Source: Candidatus Aristotella avistercoris
GTDB taxonomy: Bacteria > Bacillota > Clostridia > Oscillospirales > Ruminococcaceae
Assembly (NCBI GenBank): GCA_904397835.1
Contig: CAJFOV010000010.1
Span: 62,001-126,000, forward strand
DNA: 64,000 nucleotides
Direction: 5' to 3'
Position numbers and translations under genes: made by a program. The notes under the pieces were generated by a model, which made no database searches, was not told where the DNA came from, and saw only the letters and a program-made list of their open reading frames with translations. Every line of letters begins with the position of its first letter. The first letter of the stretch is position 1. Shown piece after piece: positions 7,247-18,960 of the stretch.

Positions 7247-7993
7247 TCAGTGGTCCTTGAGGTAGACATAGTTGTCCCGGGTGGAGAGCTCCCGCTGGAA
7301 CACGTACCCACCCCAGGCAAATGCCTGCAGGGCCTGGGGATCCTCCAGGCGGCCCTTGATGAGAAACCGGGCTATCTGTCCCCGGGCCATTTTGGACTCG
7401 GTGGCAAGGGCGATGCGCTTGCCCCGGCGCACCACCTGAAAGTGACAGGTGATCATCCGATCCCCGGCCCTCAGATGGGGGGAGAGAAGTTTTGCATACT
7501 CCTGGGAGGCCAGGTTGATGACCGGCTCCCCCTGGGAGAAGAGGGCCTCATAGACCCGGCTGCCCCAGTGGGCATAGAGGTTCCTCCCATTGGGGCGGAA
7601 TTTACAGAGGAACTCCAGCCGGTAGGGGTGGATGCCGTCGGTGGGCCGCAGCAGGCCATAGAGCGCGCTGAGGAGGGACAGGTGATCCCGGGCAAAGGTC
7701 CAGTCCTCCAACGTGAAATCCTGTGGGTTCAGGTTTTGATAGGCAAGGCCCCGGTAGGCGGCCATGGCCGCAGTGCCCGTGCCCTCCTCCACGGAAAAAT
7801 TCTGATACATCTGGAAGGCCCCCAGGGCCAGCTCCGGGCTGACATGCAGCAGGCTCTCCAGCTGCCAGGGGGAGAAGGTGCACAGCGCCTGGGCAAGGTC
7901 ATTGGCGTCCCGCCAAAAGACAGGCCTGGTCAGGGGCAGGGGACAGGGGGCGTCGGGGGCCATATTCTTGGCGGGGGAGAGGACAGCAATCAT
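7247..7993 (-). CDS. yaaA: Peroxide stress protein YaaA (DUF328/UPF0246)
   Basis: 248 aa. Family motifs: MIAVLSPAKNM at the start, YRGLAYQNLNPQDF, SALYGLLRPTDGIHPYRLE, NLASQEYAKLL and ESKMARGQIARFLI. In E. coli YaaA limits intracellular iron during peroxide stress and binds DNA. The ATG at 7993 follows AAGGAG by 7 bases; an upstream ATG at 8038 has no ribosome site. The neighbour bcp is also a peroxide-defence gene, 186 bases downstream on the same strand. Confidence 0.9.
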   Translation of the reverse strand: MIAVLSPAKNMAPDAPCPLPLTRPVFWRDANDLAQALCTFSPWQLESLLHVSPELALGAFQMYQNFSVEEGTGTAAMAAYRGLAYQNLNPQDFTLEDWTFARDHLSLLSALYGLLRPTDGIHPYRLEFLCKFRPNGRNLYAHWGSRVYEALFSQGEPVINLASQEYAKLLSPHLRAGDRMITCHFQVVRRGKRIALATESKMARGQIARFLIKGRLEDPQALQAFAWGGYVFQRELSTRDNYVYLKDH

Positions 7994-8171
7994 GACAGGG
8001 CTCCTTTGCAGGGGGATTGTTCCCTTTGAGTATAGCACAAAACAGGCCGCTTTGGCCGTCCCGCCCTGGGGAGTTTCTCAAGAAAATCGCGCTGTCCCCC
8101 TTGTGATCCATGGGATCAGCCCTTCTCGGAGGGCTGCCGTTTGCCGAGGTGCACATTCTCTTAGAAGTAGG

Positions 8172-8225
8172 CCCCTTGCAAGAAAAATACAGAAGGGCCC
8201 TGTACCAAAGCTTGGTACAGGGCCC
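8172..8225 (-). terminator. Intrinsic terminator downstream of gyrA
   Basis: Perfect 12-bp stem GGGCCCTGTACC / GGTACAGGGCCC (8195-8206 and 8214-8225). On the minus strand it is followed by TTCTGTATTTTTC, 14 bases after the gyrA stop codon. Confidence 0.88.
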
Positions 8226-8238
8226 AGGTCTGCAGAAA

Positions 8239-10737
8239 TCAATTCTCTATTTCCTCTGTCTCCTCCTGGGAGGCATCGGAAGAGTCGTCCGCCTCCTCGC
8301 TCTCACGGGGAACGCGGGCCAGTGTGACCACGCGGGAGTTCTCCTCCACCCGCATGGTACGCACACCGCCGCCGTACCGGGATTGTACCGCCACGTCTGC
8401 GGCGGGAATGCGGATGATGATGCCGTCGTCGGTGATGAGGATCACATCGTCCTCCTCATCCACCATCTTGATGCCGGCCACCTTCCCATTTTTCCGGTCG
8501 GTGTAGTAGTTGCGGATGCCCTTGCCGCCCCGGTTTTGCAGCCGGTACTCGGACAAGGGGGTGCGCCGCCCCAGGCCCCGGTCAGAGACGGTGAGCAGGG
8601 TGGCGTTCTCCCTGGGGATCTCCACGCCGACCACCTCGTCCCCCTCCTGCAGGTCGAGGGCCTTGACGCCCCGGGCGGTCCGCCCAATGGCTCTGGCGTC
8701 ATTTTCGTCAAAGCAGATGGCCATGCCCTCCCGGGTGGCAACCAGCACCTGCTGGCTGCCGTCGGTGTGGCAGACCCAGCCCAACCGGTCCCCCTCATCC
8801 AGGTTGATGGCAATGAGGCCGCTCTTGCGTACGTTGCGGTACTCCTCCACCTTGGTGCGCTTGACAATGCCCTGGGTGGTGACCATCACCAGATAGCCGT
8901 ACTCCTGGCTCAGGTCGGCCCGGATCATGGCGGTGATCTTTTCTCCCTCCTCCAGGGGCAGAAGGTTGATGACATTGGTGCCGCGGGAGGCCCGGGAGCT
9001 CTCGCCGATCTCATAGGCCTTCAGGCGGAAGACCTTGCCCTTGGAGGTGAAGAACATCACATGGTCGTGGGTGGAGCAGACGAACATCTCCTCCACAAAG
9101 TCCTCATCCCGCCTGGTCATGCCGGAGACGCCCCGGCCGCCCCGGCGCTGCTGGCGGTAGACATCCATGGGCTGGCGCTTGATGTAGCCGTAGTGGGTCA
9201 GGGTGATGACGCAGTCCTCCACGGGGATCAGGTCCTCAATGTCCATCTCGCCGCTGACGGCGGCAATCTCGGTGCGCCGCTCATCGCCAAACTTGTTCTT
9301 GATGGCGGTGATCTCCTCCTTGATGATGGAGAGAACCTTGCCGTGGTCGGCCAGGATCCCCTGGAGCTCGGCAATCCGTTCCTGGAGCTGGGCCAGCTCC
9401 TCCTCGATCTTCACCTGCTCCATGTTGGTCAGCTGCCCCAGGCGCATGGCCACAATGGCGCTGGCCTGGGCATCGGTCAGGCCAAACCGCTCCATCAAAC
9501 CCTGCTTGGCCGCCGGGATGGTCTTGGAGGCCCGCAACAGGGCCACCACCTCGTCGATGAAGTCCAGGGCGATCTTCAGGCCCTCCAGAATGTGGGCCCG
9601 CTCCTGGGCCTTGTTCAGCTCATAGGCGGTGCGCCGCTCAATGACCTGGCACTGGAAGTTGATGTAGTGCTGGAGCATCTCCTTGAGGGTCAGGATCTTT
9701 GGCTCCCCGTTGACCAGGGCCAACATAATGACCCCCACCGTATCCTGGAGCTGGGTGAAGCTGTACAGCTGGTTGAGCACAAACTGGGGGTTGGCGTCCC
9801 GCTTCAAGTCGATGTAGATGCGGATGCCATTGCGGTCGTTGGACTGGTCGATCATATCCGCAATCTGATCCACACGCTTTTCCTTGACCAGGTCGGCGAT
9901 GCTCTCCACCAGGCGGGCCTTGTTGACCATATAGGGGATCTCATTGATGATGATGCGGTAGCGGCCGTTTTTCAGCTCCTCAATCTCCGTCTTGGCCCGC
10001 AGGATGATCTTGCCCCGGCCGGTGGCATAGGCCGCCCGGATGCCGCTGCGGCCCATGATGATGCCGCCGGTGGGAAAATCCGGGCCCTTGACATGCTCCA
10101 TGAGCTCGTCCAAGGTGGCATCTGGGTTGTCAATCAGGCAGCAGACCCCATCCACCACCTCCCGCAGGTTGTGGGGCGGGATGTTGGTGGCCATGCCCAC
10201 CGCAATGCCGGAACATCCGTTGACCAACAGGTTGGGGAACTTGCTGGGGAGCACCTCCGGCTCCTTGAGGCGGTCGTCGTAGTTGGACTTAAAGTCCACC
10301 GTCTCCTTGTCGATATCCGTGAGCATATAGGTGGAGATGCGGCTCATCTTGGCCTCGGTGTACCGGTAGGCCGCAGGCGGGTCCCCATCCACCGAACCAA
10401 AGTTGCCCTGGCCGTCCACCAGGGGGTAGCGCAGGGAGAAATCCTGTGCCAGACGCACCAGAGCGTCATAGACGGAGGCGTCACCGTGGGGGTGATAGGA
10501 GCCCAGCACGGCGCCCACCGTGTCCGCGCACTTGCGGTAGGGCTTATCCGGGGTCAGGCCCTTCTCATACATGGTGTAGAGGATCCGCCGGTGGACCGGT
10601 TTGAGCCCATCCCGCACGTCCGGCAGGGCCCGGCTGACAATCACCGACATGGAGTAGGCCATATAGGCCTTTTTGACCTCTTTTTCAATATCAACCGGAA
10701 CAATCTTTTGGGTGATTTCCGAATGTTCGTCGTTCAT
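8239..10737 (-). CDS. gyrA: DNA gyrase subunit A
   Basis: 832 aa. Breaks and rejoins DNA in the A2B2 gyrase. N-terminal winged helix and tower with the catalytic tyrosine Y126 (PAAYRYTE), then the C-terminal beta-pinwheel with the gyrase-specific GyrA box QRRGGRG, which distinguishes it from ParC. The quinolone region reads [12 protein letters not shown]: the residue equivalent to E. coli Ser83 is Ala87, while Asp87 is retained as Asp91. Acidic tail ([18 protein letters not shown]). AAGGAG lies 9 bases before the ATG. Separated from gyrB by two membrane-protein genes. Confidence 0.98.
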   Translation of the reverse strand: MNDEHSEITQKIVPVDIEKEVKKAYMAYSMSVIVSRALPDVRDGLKPVHRRILYTMYEKGLTPDKPYRKCADTVGAVLGSYHPHGDASVYDALVRLAQDFSLRYPLVDGQGNFGSVDGDPPAAYRYTEAKMSRISTYMLTDIDKETVDFKSNYDDRLKEPEVLPSKFPNLLVNGCSGIAVGMATNIPPHNLREVVDGVCCLIDNPDATLDELMEHVKGPDFPTGGIIMGRSGIRAAYATGRGKIILRAKTEIEELKNGRYRIIINEIPYMVNKARLVESIADLVKEKRVDQIADMIDQSNDRNGIRIYIDLKRDANPQFVLNQLYSFTQLQDTVGVIMLALVNGEPKILTLKEMLQHYINFQCQVIERRTAYELNKAQERAHILEGLKIALDFIDEVVALLRASKTIPAAKQGLMERFGLTDAQASAIVAMRLGQLTNMEQVKIEEELAQLQERIAELQGILADHGKVLSIIKEEITAIKNKFGDERRTEIAAVSGEMDIEDLIPVEDCVITLTHYGYIKRQPMDVYRQQRRGGRGVSGMTRRDEDFVEEMFVCSTHDHVMFFTSKGKVFRLKAYEIGESSRASRGTNVINLLPLEEGEKITAMIRADLSQEYGYLVMVTTQGIVKRTKVEEYRNVRKSGLIAINLDEGDRLGWVCHTDGSQQVLVATREGMAICFDENDARAIGRTARGVKALDLQEGDEVVGVEIPRENATLLTVSDRGLGRRTPLSEYRLQNRGGKGIRNYYTDRKNGKVAGIKMVDEEDDVILITDDGIIIRIPAADVAVQSRYGGGVRTMRVEENSRVVTLARVPRESEEADDSSDASQEETEEIEN

Positions 10738-10806
10738 CTAAAAAGCTCCTTTTCTACAGCGGCCGGGTCTGTGGAACCGGGTGCCGCCAGAATTGGCAGG
10801 GGTATG

Positions 10807-11328
10807 CTACCAGCGGACATAGCGCTCTGCCTGTTGGGAGAGCTGCTGGGAGATGGCGTCAATCTCCTCCGGTATCAGCGTGTCCTTGGGGATCAGGATG
10901 GGATGCCCGTTTTGGGCAAGGAGAAAGAACTCCCCGCTCTCCCCAACCTGAAGGTCCTCATAGGCCAGGCTGGTCTTGGCATTGCCCTCCTGGATGTGGA
11001 CCTGGTAGGCCTCCCAGGTGGCCTCCCCCTCCATGGACGGTTGGACGGATCCTTTCAGGTGCGGGTAGCGCAGCAGTAAGATTGCCGCAAAAAAGGGACC
11101 AAATACCAAAAGGATCTCCGGTAGGCCGAGGTTTGCGCCGCTGCGCCAGGCGAGAACCTGCCGGATGAGAAACGCCACCCCCACCAGGGCACAGAGCCCC
11201 GCCAGAAGCAGCCGCTTTTTCCGGTGGCCCGGCAGGCGGTCCTCCAGCAGGGGGAGCTGCTGGACCTGCTCCTGGGTGAGGACGTAGTTCTGGTGGATGG
11301 GAAACAGGCTAGATGTACTGTTCTTCAT
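10807..11328 (-). CDS. Small membrane protein, YcxB-like
   Basis: 173 aa. Two hydrophobic segments (about residues 43-63 and 72-92), then a soluble beta-rich tail ending in FFLLAQNGHPILIPKDTLIPEE, which resembles the YcxB C-terminal domain seen in the neighbouring gene. I take the ATG at 11328, which overlaps the preceding gene's end by 20 bases. There is no clear ribosome site, so coupled translation is likely. Function unknown. Sits between gyrB and gyrA with the related upstream gene. Confidence 0.7.
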   Translation of the reverse strand: MKNSTSSLFPIHQNYVLTQEQVQQLPLLEDRLPGHRKKRLLLAGLCALVGVAFLIRQVLAWRSGANLGLPEILLVFGPFFAAILLLRYPHLKGSVQPSMEGEATWEAYQVHIQEGNAKTSLAYEDLQVGESGEFFLLAQNGHPILIPKDTLIPEEIDAISQQLSQQAERYVRW

Positions 11329-12079
11329 TGCGGATCTTGTACTTCTTCTTTCCATAGACTTCACAGACCTTATCAATGAGCTCGGCGACCTTCTGCTCAT
11401 TGTCCCCCAGGTCCTTTTTGGGAATCAGCACACAGCTCTTCTCCTTCACCAAAATGAAGAATTGATGCCGGTTCTCCCGGAAGGAATGGATATCTTTCCA
11501 ATAGAACTCCCGCGTAAAGCCCTGCGCAATCTGTTGGAAACGATCGGCATAGAAGCGGATCTGCAGGGGATGCTGCAGGTAGGCGGCGCTGAAATAGCTC
11601 CTAGAAGCATTTTTGCGCAAGGTTTTCCAAGAGGACTTGCGGGAGGAGAATATGTTCCAAATACCCATGATCATCAGCAGGGCAGGGAAGATATAGATCA
11701 AATATTGCTCCCGGCTGTTGGGGTCCAAAAAGGTAAAAATCCCAATGAGAATGCCAACTGCAATCTCTACCGCCCCGATAATTCTGGAGCGCTTGATGGC
11801 TGCTTTCACATTCTTCCGGCTAAAATCCTCCTGGAACTCCACATAGTCCCGCTCCCGCACGCGGAATTCGATCTCAAAAAGGAAGTCCTCCTCCTGAACG
11901 GGATCCTCCTCTTCCTCCTCTTCTTCCAAGACCGGCTCCTCCTGTTGGGCCAGGGGGGCCTCCTGCTGGGGCTGATCCTGCATATCCTGGGAGGGCTGTG
12001 GATCCTCCTGAGGCTGCGGCTCCTCTGTGTGGAGCAGTTCCATCTGGGACTGCAGGTCTCTCTCTTCTGGCTGTTTCAT
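11309..12079 (-). CDS. YcxB-like domain membrane protein with acidic N-terminus
   Basis: 256 aa. N-terminal 60 residues are Gln/Glu-rich and probably disordered (LEEEEEEEDPVQEEDF). Then come two transmembrane helices (IIGAVEIAVGILIGIFTF and YLIYIFPALLMIMGIW) and a cytosolic YcxB-like domain with RFYADRFQQI, EFYWKDIHSF and FFILVKEKSCVLIPKKDL. The ATG at 12079 lies 17 bases after the gyrB stop. Its tail resembles the end of the next gene, so the pair may be diverged duplicates. Role unknown. Confidence 0.75.
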   Translation of the reverse strand: MKQPEERDLQSQMELLHTEEPQPQEDPQPSQDMQDQPQQEAPLAQQEEPVLEEEEEEEDPVQEEDFLFEIEFRVRERDYVEFQEDFSRKNVKAAIKRSRIIGAVEIAVGILIGIFTFLDPNSREQYLIYIFPALLMIMGIWNIFSSRKSSWKTLRKNASRSYFSAAYLQHPLQIRFYADRFQQIAQGFTREFYWKDIHSFRENRHQFFILVKEKSCVLIPKKDLGDNEQKVAELIDKVCEVYGKKKYKIRNEEQYI

Positions 12080-12095
12080 GGGCACACCCGCTTTC

Positions 12096-14042
<1,947 letters not shown>

Positions 14043-14095
14043 CTATGCCGCCCTTTCTTGCGGGCCGGCCAAGGTGTTGGACCGCGCCCTCTATC

Positions 14096-14131
14096 AAATA
14101 AAAGGGAAGGGGGGCCCTTCGGCCCTCTTCT
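14096..14131 (-). terminator. Probable terminator between remB and gyrB
   Basis: On the minus strand GAAGAGGGCC GAAG GGCCC..CTTCCC forms an imperfect GC-rich hairpin followed by TTTTATTT, immediately after the remB stop codon. It may only partly stop transcription into gyrB. Confidence 0.6.
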
Positions 14132-14134
14132 CAC

Positions 14135-14413
14135 TCATTGTCTTGGAATGTTGGCGATGCCGCGGAGAAAGGAGGTGCGCTTGAGCAGGGTCGCCGTGGA
14201 GATTTGGGAGATATAGACGGTGGTCCGCCCCTCCCGCACACAGACCACAAAGGACTTGGGGATCTCATAGGAGACGTTGACCACCCAGCCCCGCTTTTGG
14301 GCCTGGGCCAGGTACTCCTTGGTGGCCTTGGCAACAGAGGCGTTGTCCAGGTCAAAGATGCCCACAATGTCCTCGGTATGAATGACTGTATCCTGTCCCA
14401 AATGAAGGTACAT
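14135..14413 (-). CDS. remB: Extracellular matrix regulatory protein RemB (DUF370)
   Basis: 92 aa. Opens MYLHLGQDTVIHTEDIVGIFDLDNAS, the DUF370/RemB signature, and includes SFVVCVREGRTTVYISQIS. In Bacillus subtilis the protein encoded beside recF (YaaB/RemB) helps control biofilm matrix genes. Ribosome site AGAGGAGG 7 bases before the ATG. Sits in the conserved recF-remB-gyrB order. Confidence 0.88.
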   Translation of the reverse strand: MYLHLGQDTVIHTEDIVGIFDLDNASVAKATKEYLAQAQKRGWVVNVSYEIPKSFVVCVREGRTTVYISQISTATLLKRTSFLRGIANIPRQ

Positions 14414-14428
14414 GCTTTTCCTCCTCTG

Positions 14429-15547
14429 TTACACCGGGCCAAAGTCCTGCACCTGCAAAATGGCGCCGTTCTGCAGGTGAAAACTGCGCCCCTGGCGGAT
14501 GGTCCGGAAATACCCCGGGTCGCAGCAGGTGAGAAAGACCTGCCTGCCCTGCATGTGGTTGAGCAGGTAGTCCCGGCGGGAGCTGTCCAGCTCGCTCATG
14601 ACGTCGTCCAGCAGCACCACCGGCTCCTCCCCGTAGACCTGCTTTAAAATGGCGCACTCCGCCAGTTTGAGGGCCAGCACACTGGAGCGCTGCTGTCCCT
14701 GGGAGCCGTACTTGCGCACCGATTTGCCGTTGATGCTCAGCTCCAGATCGTCCCGGTGGGGGCCCACCGAGGTGCTCTGGCCCCGCAGATCCTGCGGCAG
14801 GGCCCTGCGCAGCTCCGTCAGCAGGAGCTGCTGCAACTCCCCGCGGCTGATCCCCTCCGGGAAGGGAACGGCCCCTGTGTAGGCCAGATCCAGCTGTTCC
14901 CGTCCTGCGCTCAGGCCCTGGAGGATCGCCCCCAGCTGCTCCTGCAGCCGCTGGACATACCGGAGCCTGGCCTGGACAATCACAGCCCCCATCTGGGCCA
15001 GATATTGGTCCCAAATCTCCAAGGTGTCCCGCAGCTCCTCGTGGTAGAAGAGGTCCTTGAGCAGGGCGTTGCGCTGCTGGAGAATCCGGTTGTAGTCGGA
15101 GAGAATCCGGTCATACTTTGGCAGCAGCTGGCGGATGGCCACATCCATGAGCCGCCGGCGCTGGGCTGGCCCATCCTTCACCAGGGAGAGGTGGTCCGGG
15201 GAGAAGACCACCATACACAGCGTCCCAGCCAGCTTGCTGGCGCTCTCCTGGGACACACCGTTGAGGGTGACCCCCCGCCGCTGGCCCAAAACCAGCTTGG
15301 CGGACTGGGGCCGGTCCTGTCCGAAAAAATCCAGCGCCAGATGGGCGTACTCCTGTCCAAATTGGACCATCTCCCGGTCGTGGGCCCCCCGAAAGGACCG
15401 CGCCCCGCAGAAGAGCCAAAGGCCCTCCAACAGGTTGGTCTTTCCCTGGGCATTGTCCCCATAGATGATGTTGACCCCGGGGCAGGGGGAGATCTCCAAG
15501 GTATCCAGATTTCGAAAGTGTTCCGCCTGCAGCCGGTCAATCCGCAC
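14429..15547 (-). CDS. recF: DNA replication and repair protein RecF
   Basis: 372 aa SMC-like ATPase that loads RecA at gaps with RecOR. Walker A is [12 protein letters not shown] (residues 30-41), the signature region is [17 protein letters not shown] and Walker B is [13 protein letters not shown]. Starts with GTG, overlapping the end of the S4-domain gene by 11 bases, so the two are coupled. Confidence 0.96.
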   Translation of the reverse strand: MRIDRLQAEHFRNLDTLEISPCPGVNIIYGDNAQGKTNLLEGLWLFCGARSFRGAHDREMVQFGQEYAHLALDFFGQDRPQSAKLVLGQRRGVTLNGVSQESASKLAGTLCMVVFSPDHLSLVKDGPAQRRRLMDVAIRQLLPKYDRILSDYNRILQQRNALLKDLFYHEELRDTLEIWDQYLAQMGAVIVQARLRYVQRLQEQLGAILQGLSAGREQLDLAYTGAVPFPEGISRGELQQLLLTELRRALPQDLRGQSTSVGPHRDDLELSINGKSVRKYGSQGQQRSSVLALKLAECAILKQVYGEEPVVLLDDVMSELDSSRRDYLLNHMQGRQVFLTCCDPGYFRTIRQGRSFHLQNGAILQVQDFGPV

Positions 15548-15764
15548 GGGGTATGACCTCCAGTGTCAGCTCCTCCAAGGTCACCAGATCCCCTGGGCGG
15601 ATCTTTTTGCCCCGCATGGTGCAGGGTTCGCCGTTGACCTGTACCAGGCCGGCGGCAATGAGCTCCTTTGCCGCCCCGCCGCTGTCCACGACGCCGGCAT
15701 ATTTTAAAAGGGAATCCAATTTGATCCATTCCCCGGTGATGGCAATTGTCTCTCTCTCCTGCAT
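15537..15764 (-). CDS. yaaA: S4-domain RNA-binding protein YaaA (dnaN-recF intergenic type)
   Basis: 75 aa, a single S4-like domain: [26 protein letters not shown] then [19 protein letters not shown]. This small protein is conserved between dnaN and recF in Firmicutes and may bind ribosomal RNA. It differs from the DUF328 YaaA at 7247 despite the shared name. It lies 22 bases after dnaN. Confidence 0.9.
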   Translation of the reverse strand: MQERETIAITGEWIKLDSLLKYAGVVDSGGAAKELIAAGLVQVNGEPCTMRGKKIRPGDLVTLEELTLEVIPRAD

Positions 15765-15786
15765 GGTGTTCTTCCCATCCTCTGTA

Positions 15787-16890
15787 TTATTCTGCCTTGA
15801 GCCGCACAGGGAGCACCAGGAACAGGTAGCTGTCCCCCTCCAGAGGTACCACCTTCATGGGGGAGAGAGGGCCGCTGATCTCCAGCTTTGCCTCGTCGCT
15901 CTCACAGGCCCGCAGGGCATCCAGCAGATATTTGTTGTTAAAGCCCATCTCCACCGCTGGTCCTGTCTGACTGCTGGGCAGCTGGTCATTGACCTTGCCC
16001 ATGGCCGTGGAGCAGGAGAGCTTGATGGCATCCTCCTGGAACTGAACCCGCAGGGGGCTCTTGAGCCGGTCGGAGATGAGCAGGGAGGTGCGCTCGATGC
16101 TGTTGATCAAATTTCTGGTGTTGACCCGCACCGTGGTGGTGCTGCTTTGGGGAATAGCGGCCTGGTAATCCAGGAATTCCCCCTCCAACAGACGGGAAAT
16201 AACCCGGTAGGGCCCGATCTGCAGCAGGATGTGCTTGCGGGAGATATAGAGCTCCACGGGGGTCTCCTCCTCCTGCAGAAGTTTGCTGGCCTCCGAGAGG
16301 GTCTTGCCGGGCACAATGAAGCTGTAGTCGTCGGCGCAGTTGACCTTCTCCTTGCGCAGGGCCATGCGGTATCCGTCCACAGACACCATAGTCAACACGC
16401 CCTCCTTCAAATCAAAGAGGGAGCCGGTGTGCACCGGCTTGGAGTCGGTGGTGGCCACGGCAAAGATGGTCTGGTTGATCATGGATTTCAGCAGGCTCTG
16501 GCCAATCTGGAAGGAGCTGCCCTCCCCAATGGAGGGCAGTTCCGGAAAATCCTCACCAGGGGTACCTAGGATGGTGTACTCGGTCATGCCGCCTTGGATC
16601 ACCGTCAGAAGCTTTTCATCACAGGTGAGGGTGATCTGTTCGCTGGGGAGCTTGCGCAGCATCTCCAGAAGGAGCCTGGCGTTGAGGATGATCTCTCCGC
16701 TCTCCCGCACGGTGGCGGGGACAGTGGTGGAGATGCCCAGCTCCAAATCGTAGCCGGTGAGCTCCAGCTGGCTGTCGGATGCCTTGAGATAGATGCCCTC
16801 CAGGGCCTGAAGGGTGGACTTGGCGCTGACTGCCCGGGAGACATTGGACACCGCCTGGAGCAGGGGCTCCCGGTCACAGAGAATGTTCAT
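15787..16890 (-). CDS. dnaN: DNA polymerase III beta subunit (sliding clamp)
   Basis: 367 aa ring-forming clamp with three repeated domains. Recognised by [22 protein letters not shown], the middle [23 protein letters not shown] and C-terminal [22 protein letters not shown], ending in the conserved LVLPVRL. Good AAGGAGGA ribosome site. Follows dnaA after a 382-base gap that contains DnaA-box-like sites. Confidence 0.97.
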   Translation of the reverse strand: MNILCDREPLLQAVSNVSRAVSAKSTLQALEGIYLKASDSQLELTGYDLELGISTTVPATVRESGEIILNARLLLEMLRKLPSEQITLTCDEKLLTVIQGGMTEYTILGTPGEDFPELPSIGEGSSFQIGQSLLKSMINQTIFAVATTDSKPVHTGSLFDLKEGVLTMVSVDGYRMALRKEKVNCADDYSFIVPGKTLSEASKLLQEEETPVELYISRKHILLQIGPYRVISRLLEGEFLDYQAAIPQSSTTTVRVNTRNLINSIERTSLLISDRLKSPLRVQFQEDAIKLSCSTAMGKVNDQLPSSQTGPAVEMGFNNKYLLDALRACESDEAKLEISGPLSPMKVVPLEGDSYLFLVLPVRLKAE

Positions 16891-17272
16891 GGAAATCCTC
16901 CTTCTTTTTACGGATGGGCGGAGAGAGGGCCCCTATGAGGGGATTTTTCTCCACCATCAGGTTTTGTCCTAAAAACGATGCGTATCGTAAGATAAGATAA
17001 TAGTCATAGTAGTAGAACCCGGTGATAAGTCAAAAAGTGAGGAGATGGGCTCTAACAGCGGATTTATGCGGATTTGTTTTGAGGATGGACTGGTTTGAAA
17101 TTTGTGTAAAAGTCAAAAGAAAATTTGACTTTTCACGGGGGTGTTGAAAACTCTGTTTAAAAAGTGGAAAGATTGTGAAAACCTCTGGGGAAAAAATAAA
17201 ACAGATGATTTGGCAAAAAAGGGGCTGTGTAAAGTGTGGATTGTGGAAAACCTTGTTCCGGTGGAAAAGGGA
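16891..17272. other. dnaA-dnaN intergenic region with DnaA-box-like sites (candidate second half of oriC)
   Basis: No gene. Contains TGTGGAAAA at 17242-17250 abutting TGTGGATTG at 17235-17243, right after dnaA. Weaker relatives are TGTGAAAAC near 17174 and TGTGTAAAA near 17104. The stretch 17140-17220 is A-rich (candidate unwinding segment). A downstream box cluster parallels the B. subtilis bipartite origin; that role is inference. Confidence 0.6.
17108..17133. repeat. AT-rich inverted repeat in dnaA-dnaN gap
   Basis: AAAAGTCAAA and TTTGACTTTT form a perfect 10-bp inverted repeat around a 6-base AGAAAA spacer. Could be a weak terminator for dnaA, a cruciform or a protein site. Confidence 0.6.
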
Positions 17273-18622
17273 TCAGCTGTCCCGAATATTTTTGATGATA
17301 TCCTCCACCGTCTCCCGATATTTGGAGTCGGCGTCCATGTTTTTCACAACCTGTTGAATGGCGTAGACCATGGTGGAGTGGTCTCTGCCGGAGAACTCCT
17401 CCCCAATGGCGGACATGGACATCTGGGTGATCTCCCGGATGATGTAGATGGCCACTTGCCGGGCGCTGGAGATGGCGGCCGCCCGCTTGGTGGAGCGGAT
17501 GTCCGAGGGGTTCACCCCAAAGGTGCGGGCCACTTCGCTGATGATGCGCTCCACGGTGACAGGCACCGGCTGGTCATCGTTGAGGATGTCCCGCACGGCA
17601 TTTTGGGCCAGCAGGATGGAGGGGGAGGTCCCCGCCAGCTTTTTGTAGGCCTTGAGCTTTTTCACTGCCCCCTCCAGCTGACGGATGTTGGTCTTCAAAC
17701 GGTTGGCGATGTACTCTGAGACATCGTCGGGGATCTGGATGTCCAGCAGCTCCGCCTTGCGCCGGATGATGGCCACCCGGGTCTCAAAGTCCGGAGGTTG
17801 GATGTCCGCCAGCAGGCCCCATTCAAAGCGGGTGCGCAGCCGGTCCTCCAGGGTCTTGATCTCCTTGGGGGGACGGTCGCTGGTGAGCACAATCTGCTTG
17901 CCCGACTCATACAGGGTGTTGAAGGTATGGAAGAACTCCTCCTGGGTGCTCTCCTTGCCGCCGATGAACTGTACGTCGTCCATGAGCAGCACGTCTGCCT
18001 GGCGGTATTTGTCGTGGAATTCCTTGGTGGTCTTTTTACCGATGGCGTCAATGAGCTCGTTGGTGAACTCCTCCCCCTTGACATAGACGATACAGGTGTT
18101 GGGGCGGTTCTTTTTGATCTCATTGCAGATGGCATAGAGCAGGTGGGTCTTGCCCAGGCCCGATCCTCCATAGATGAACAGGGGGTTGTAGGCCTTGGCG
18201 GGATTGGCCGCCACCGCCAGGGAGGCCGCATGGGCAAATTTGTTGGAGGAGCCCACAATAAAGGTGTCAAAGGTGTAGTCGTACTCCCCACCCAGGGTGG
18301 AGCTCTCAATCTGCTCCTTGGTGAAGCCCTGGAGGATGTTGCTGCTGGAGGAAGGTTCGCTCTTTTGCGGGTCGTCGCACTGCAGCTGGATGTTTACCCG
18401 AAAGCCCAATACCGCCTCAAAGGCCTGGTGGAGCAGGGGGAGATATTTTTCCTCAATGATGGTCTTAGTGAAAAAGGTGCGCACGTGGAGATAGGCGGTG
18501 GAGTCCTCAAATTTGACTGGCTCGATGACGGCGATCCAGGCCCGGTAGGCCACGTCGGAGATGCCGCCTTGGGTGCGGCAGAACTCCTGAACTAAATTGA
18601 ACACTTCTTTGAAGGATTCCAT
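17273..18622 (-). CDS. dnaA: Chromosomal replication initiator DnaA
   Basis: 449 aa AAA+ initiator. Domain I occupies about residues 1-90 and a short linker follows (PQKSEPSSSSN). Domain III has Walker A GGSGLGKTHLL, Walker B VLLMDDVQFIGGK, sensor VLTSDRPPKE and the arginine-finger region RLRTRFEWGL. Domain IV has the DNA-recognition signature GRDHSTMVYAIQQV. The ATG at 18622 has AAAGGA 13 bases upstream, a rather long spacing. The predicted DnaA boxes flank both sides of the gene. Confidence 0.98.
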   Translation of the reverse strand: MESFKEVFNLVQEFCRTQGGISDVAYRAWIAVIEPVKFEDSTAYLHVRTFFTKTIIEEKYLPLLHQAFEAVLGFRVNIQLQCDDPQKSEPSSSSNILQGFTKEQIESSTLGGEYDYTFDTFIVGSSNKFAHAASLAVAANPAKAYNPLFIYGGSGLGKTHLLYAICNEIKKNRPNTCIVYVKGEEFTNELIDAIGKKTTKEFHDKYRQADVLLMDDVQFIGGKESTQEEFFHTFNTLYESGKQIVLTSDRPPKEIKTLEDRLRTRFEWGLLADIQPPDFETRVAIIRRKAELLDIQIPDDVSEYIANRLKTNIRQLEGAVKKLKAYKKLAGTSPSILLAQNAVRDILNDDQPVPVTVERIISEVARTFGVNPSDIRSTKRAAAISSARQVAIYIIREITQMSMSAIGEEFSGRDHSTMVYAIQQVVKNMDADSKYRETVEDIIKNIRDS

Positions 18623-18960
18623 AGGGCGATAACATTCCTTTCTGGGCGTGCAAAGGACACACCCCTTGTTTTCTGCTTCAAACCATTAAACCCCGGTTTT
18701 GAGGGATCACAAAGAAAAATGAGACAACTTTTCCACCGTCAAAAGTGAAAAGCACATTGACGGTGGAAGATGGTTGTTCGAGTTTAAGGTGCTGTGGAAA
18801 ACCGGTTGAAACTGTTTAAAACTTTGTGGAAGACAGGTGAAGAAACAATTTTTCCACAGACTTTCGACGAAGTTATTCTATCATATCCATGGGGGTGATT
18901 TCAAGTTTTTCCACAAGGCTTTCTGCCCATATTATAAATAGTAGGCAATAAATAGAAACA
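18623..18960. other. oriC: Chromosomal replication origin oriC (upstream DnaA-box cluster)
   Basis: Gene-free stretch upstream of dnaA where coding strand bias flips. DnaA-box-like 9-mers: TTTTCCACC 18729-18737, TGTGGAAAA 18793-18801, TGTGGAAGA 18825-18833, TTTTCCACA 18850-18858 and TTTTCCACA 18907-18915. All carry TTTTCCACA rather than the classic TTATCCACA. The AT-rich stretch ATTATAAATA near 18931 could be an unwinding element, and on the minus strand it contains a TATAAT (18936-18931) that may be a dnaA promoter -10. Confidence 0.85.
18731..18768. repeat. 12-bp inverted repeat in oriC made of DnaA-box-like arms
   Basis: TTCCACCGTCAA (18731-18742) and TTGACGGTGGAA (18757-18768) are perfect inverse copies with a 14-base spacer, about 110-145 bases upstream of the dnaA start. 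Each arm contains a TTCCACC half resembling a DnaA box. Confidence 0.75.

Noticed and set aside
8110..11079. 989-codon open frame on the plus strand across gyrA
   Set aside because: It is antisense to gyrA, rich in His, Gly, Gln and Val as expected from reading a GC-rich gene backwards, and has no family motifs. Similar long frames over gyrB, guaB, mnmE/mnmG and the ftsX region were dropped for the same reason.
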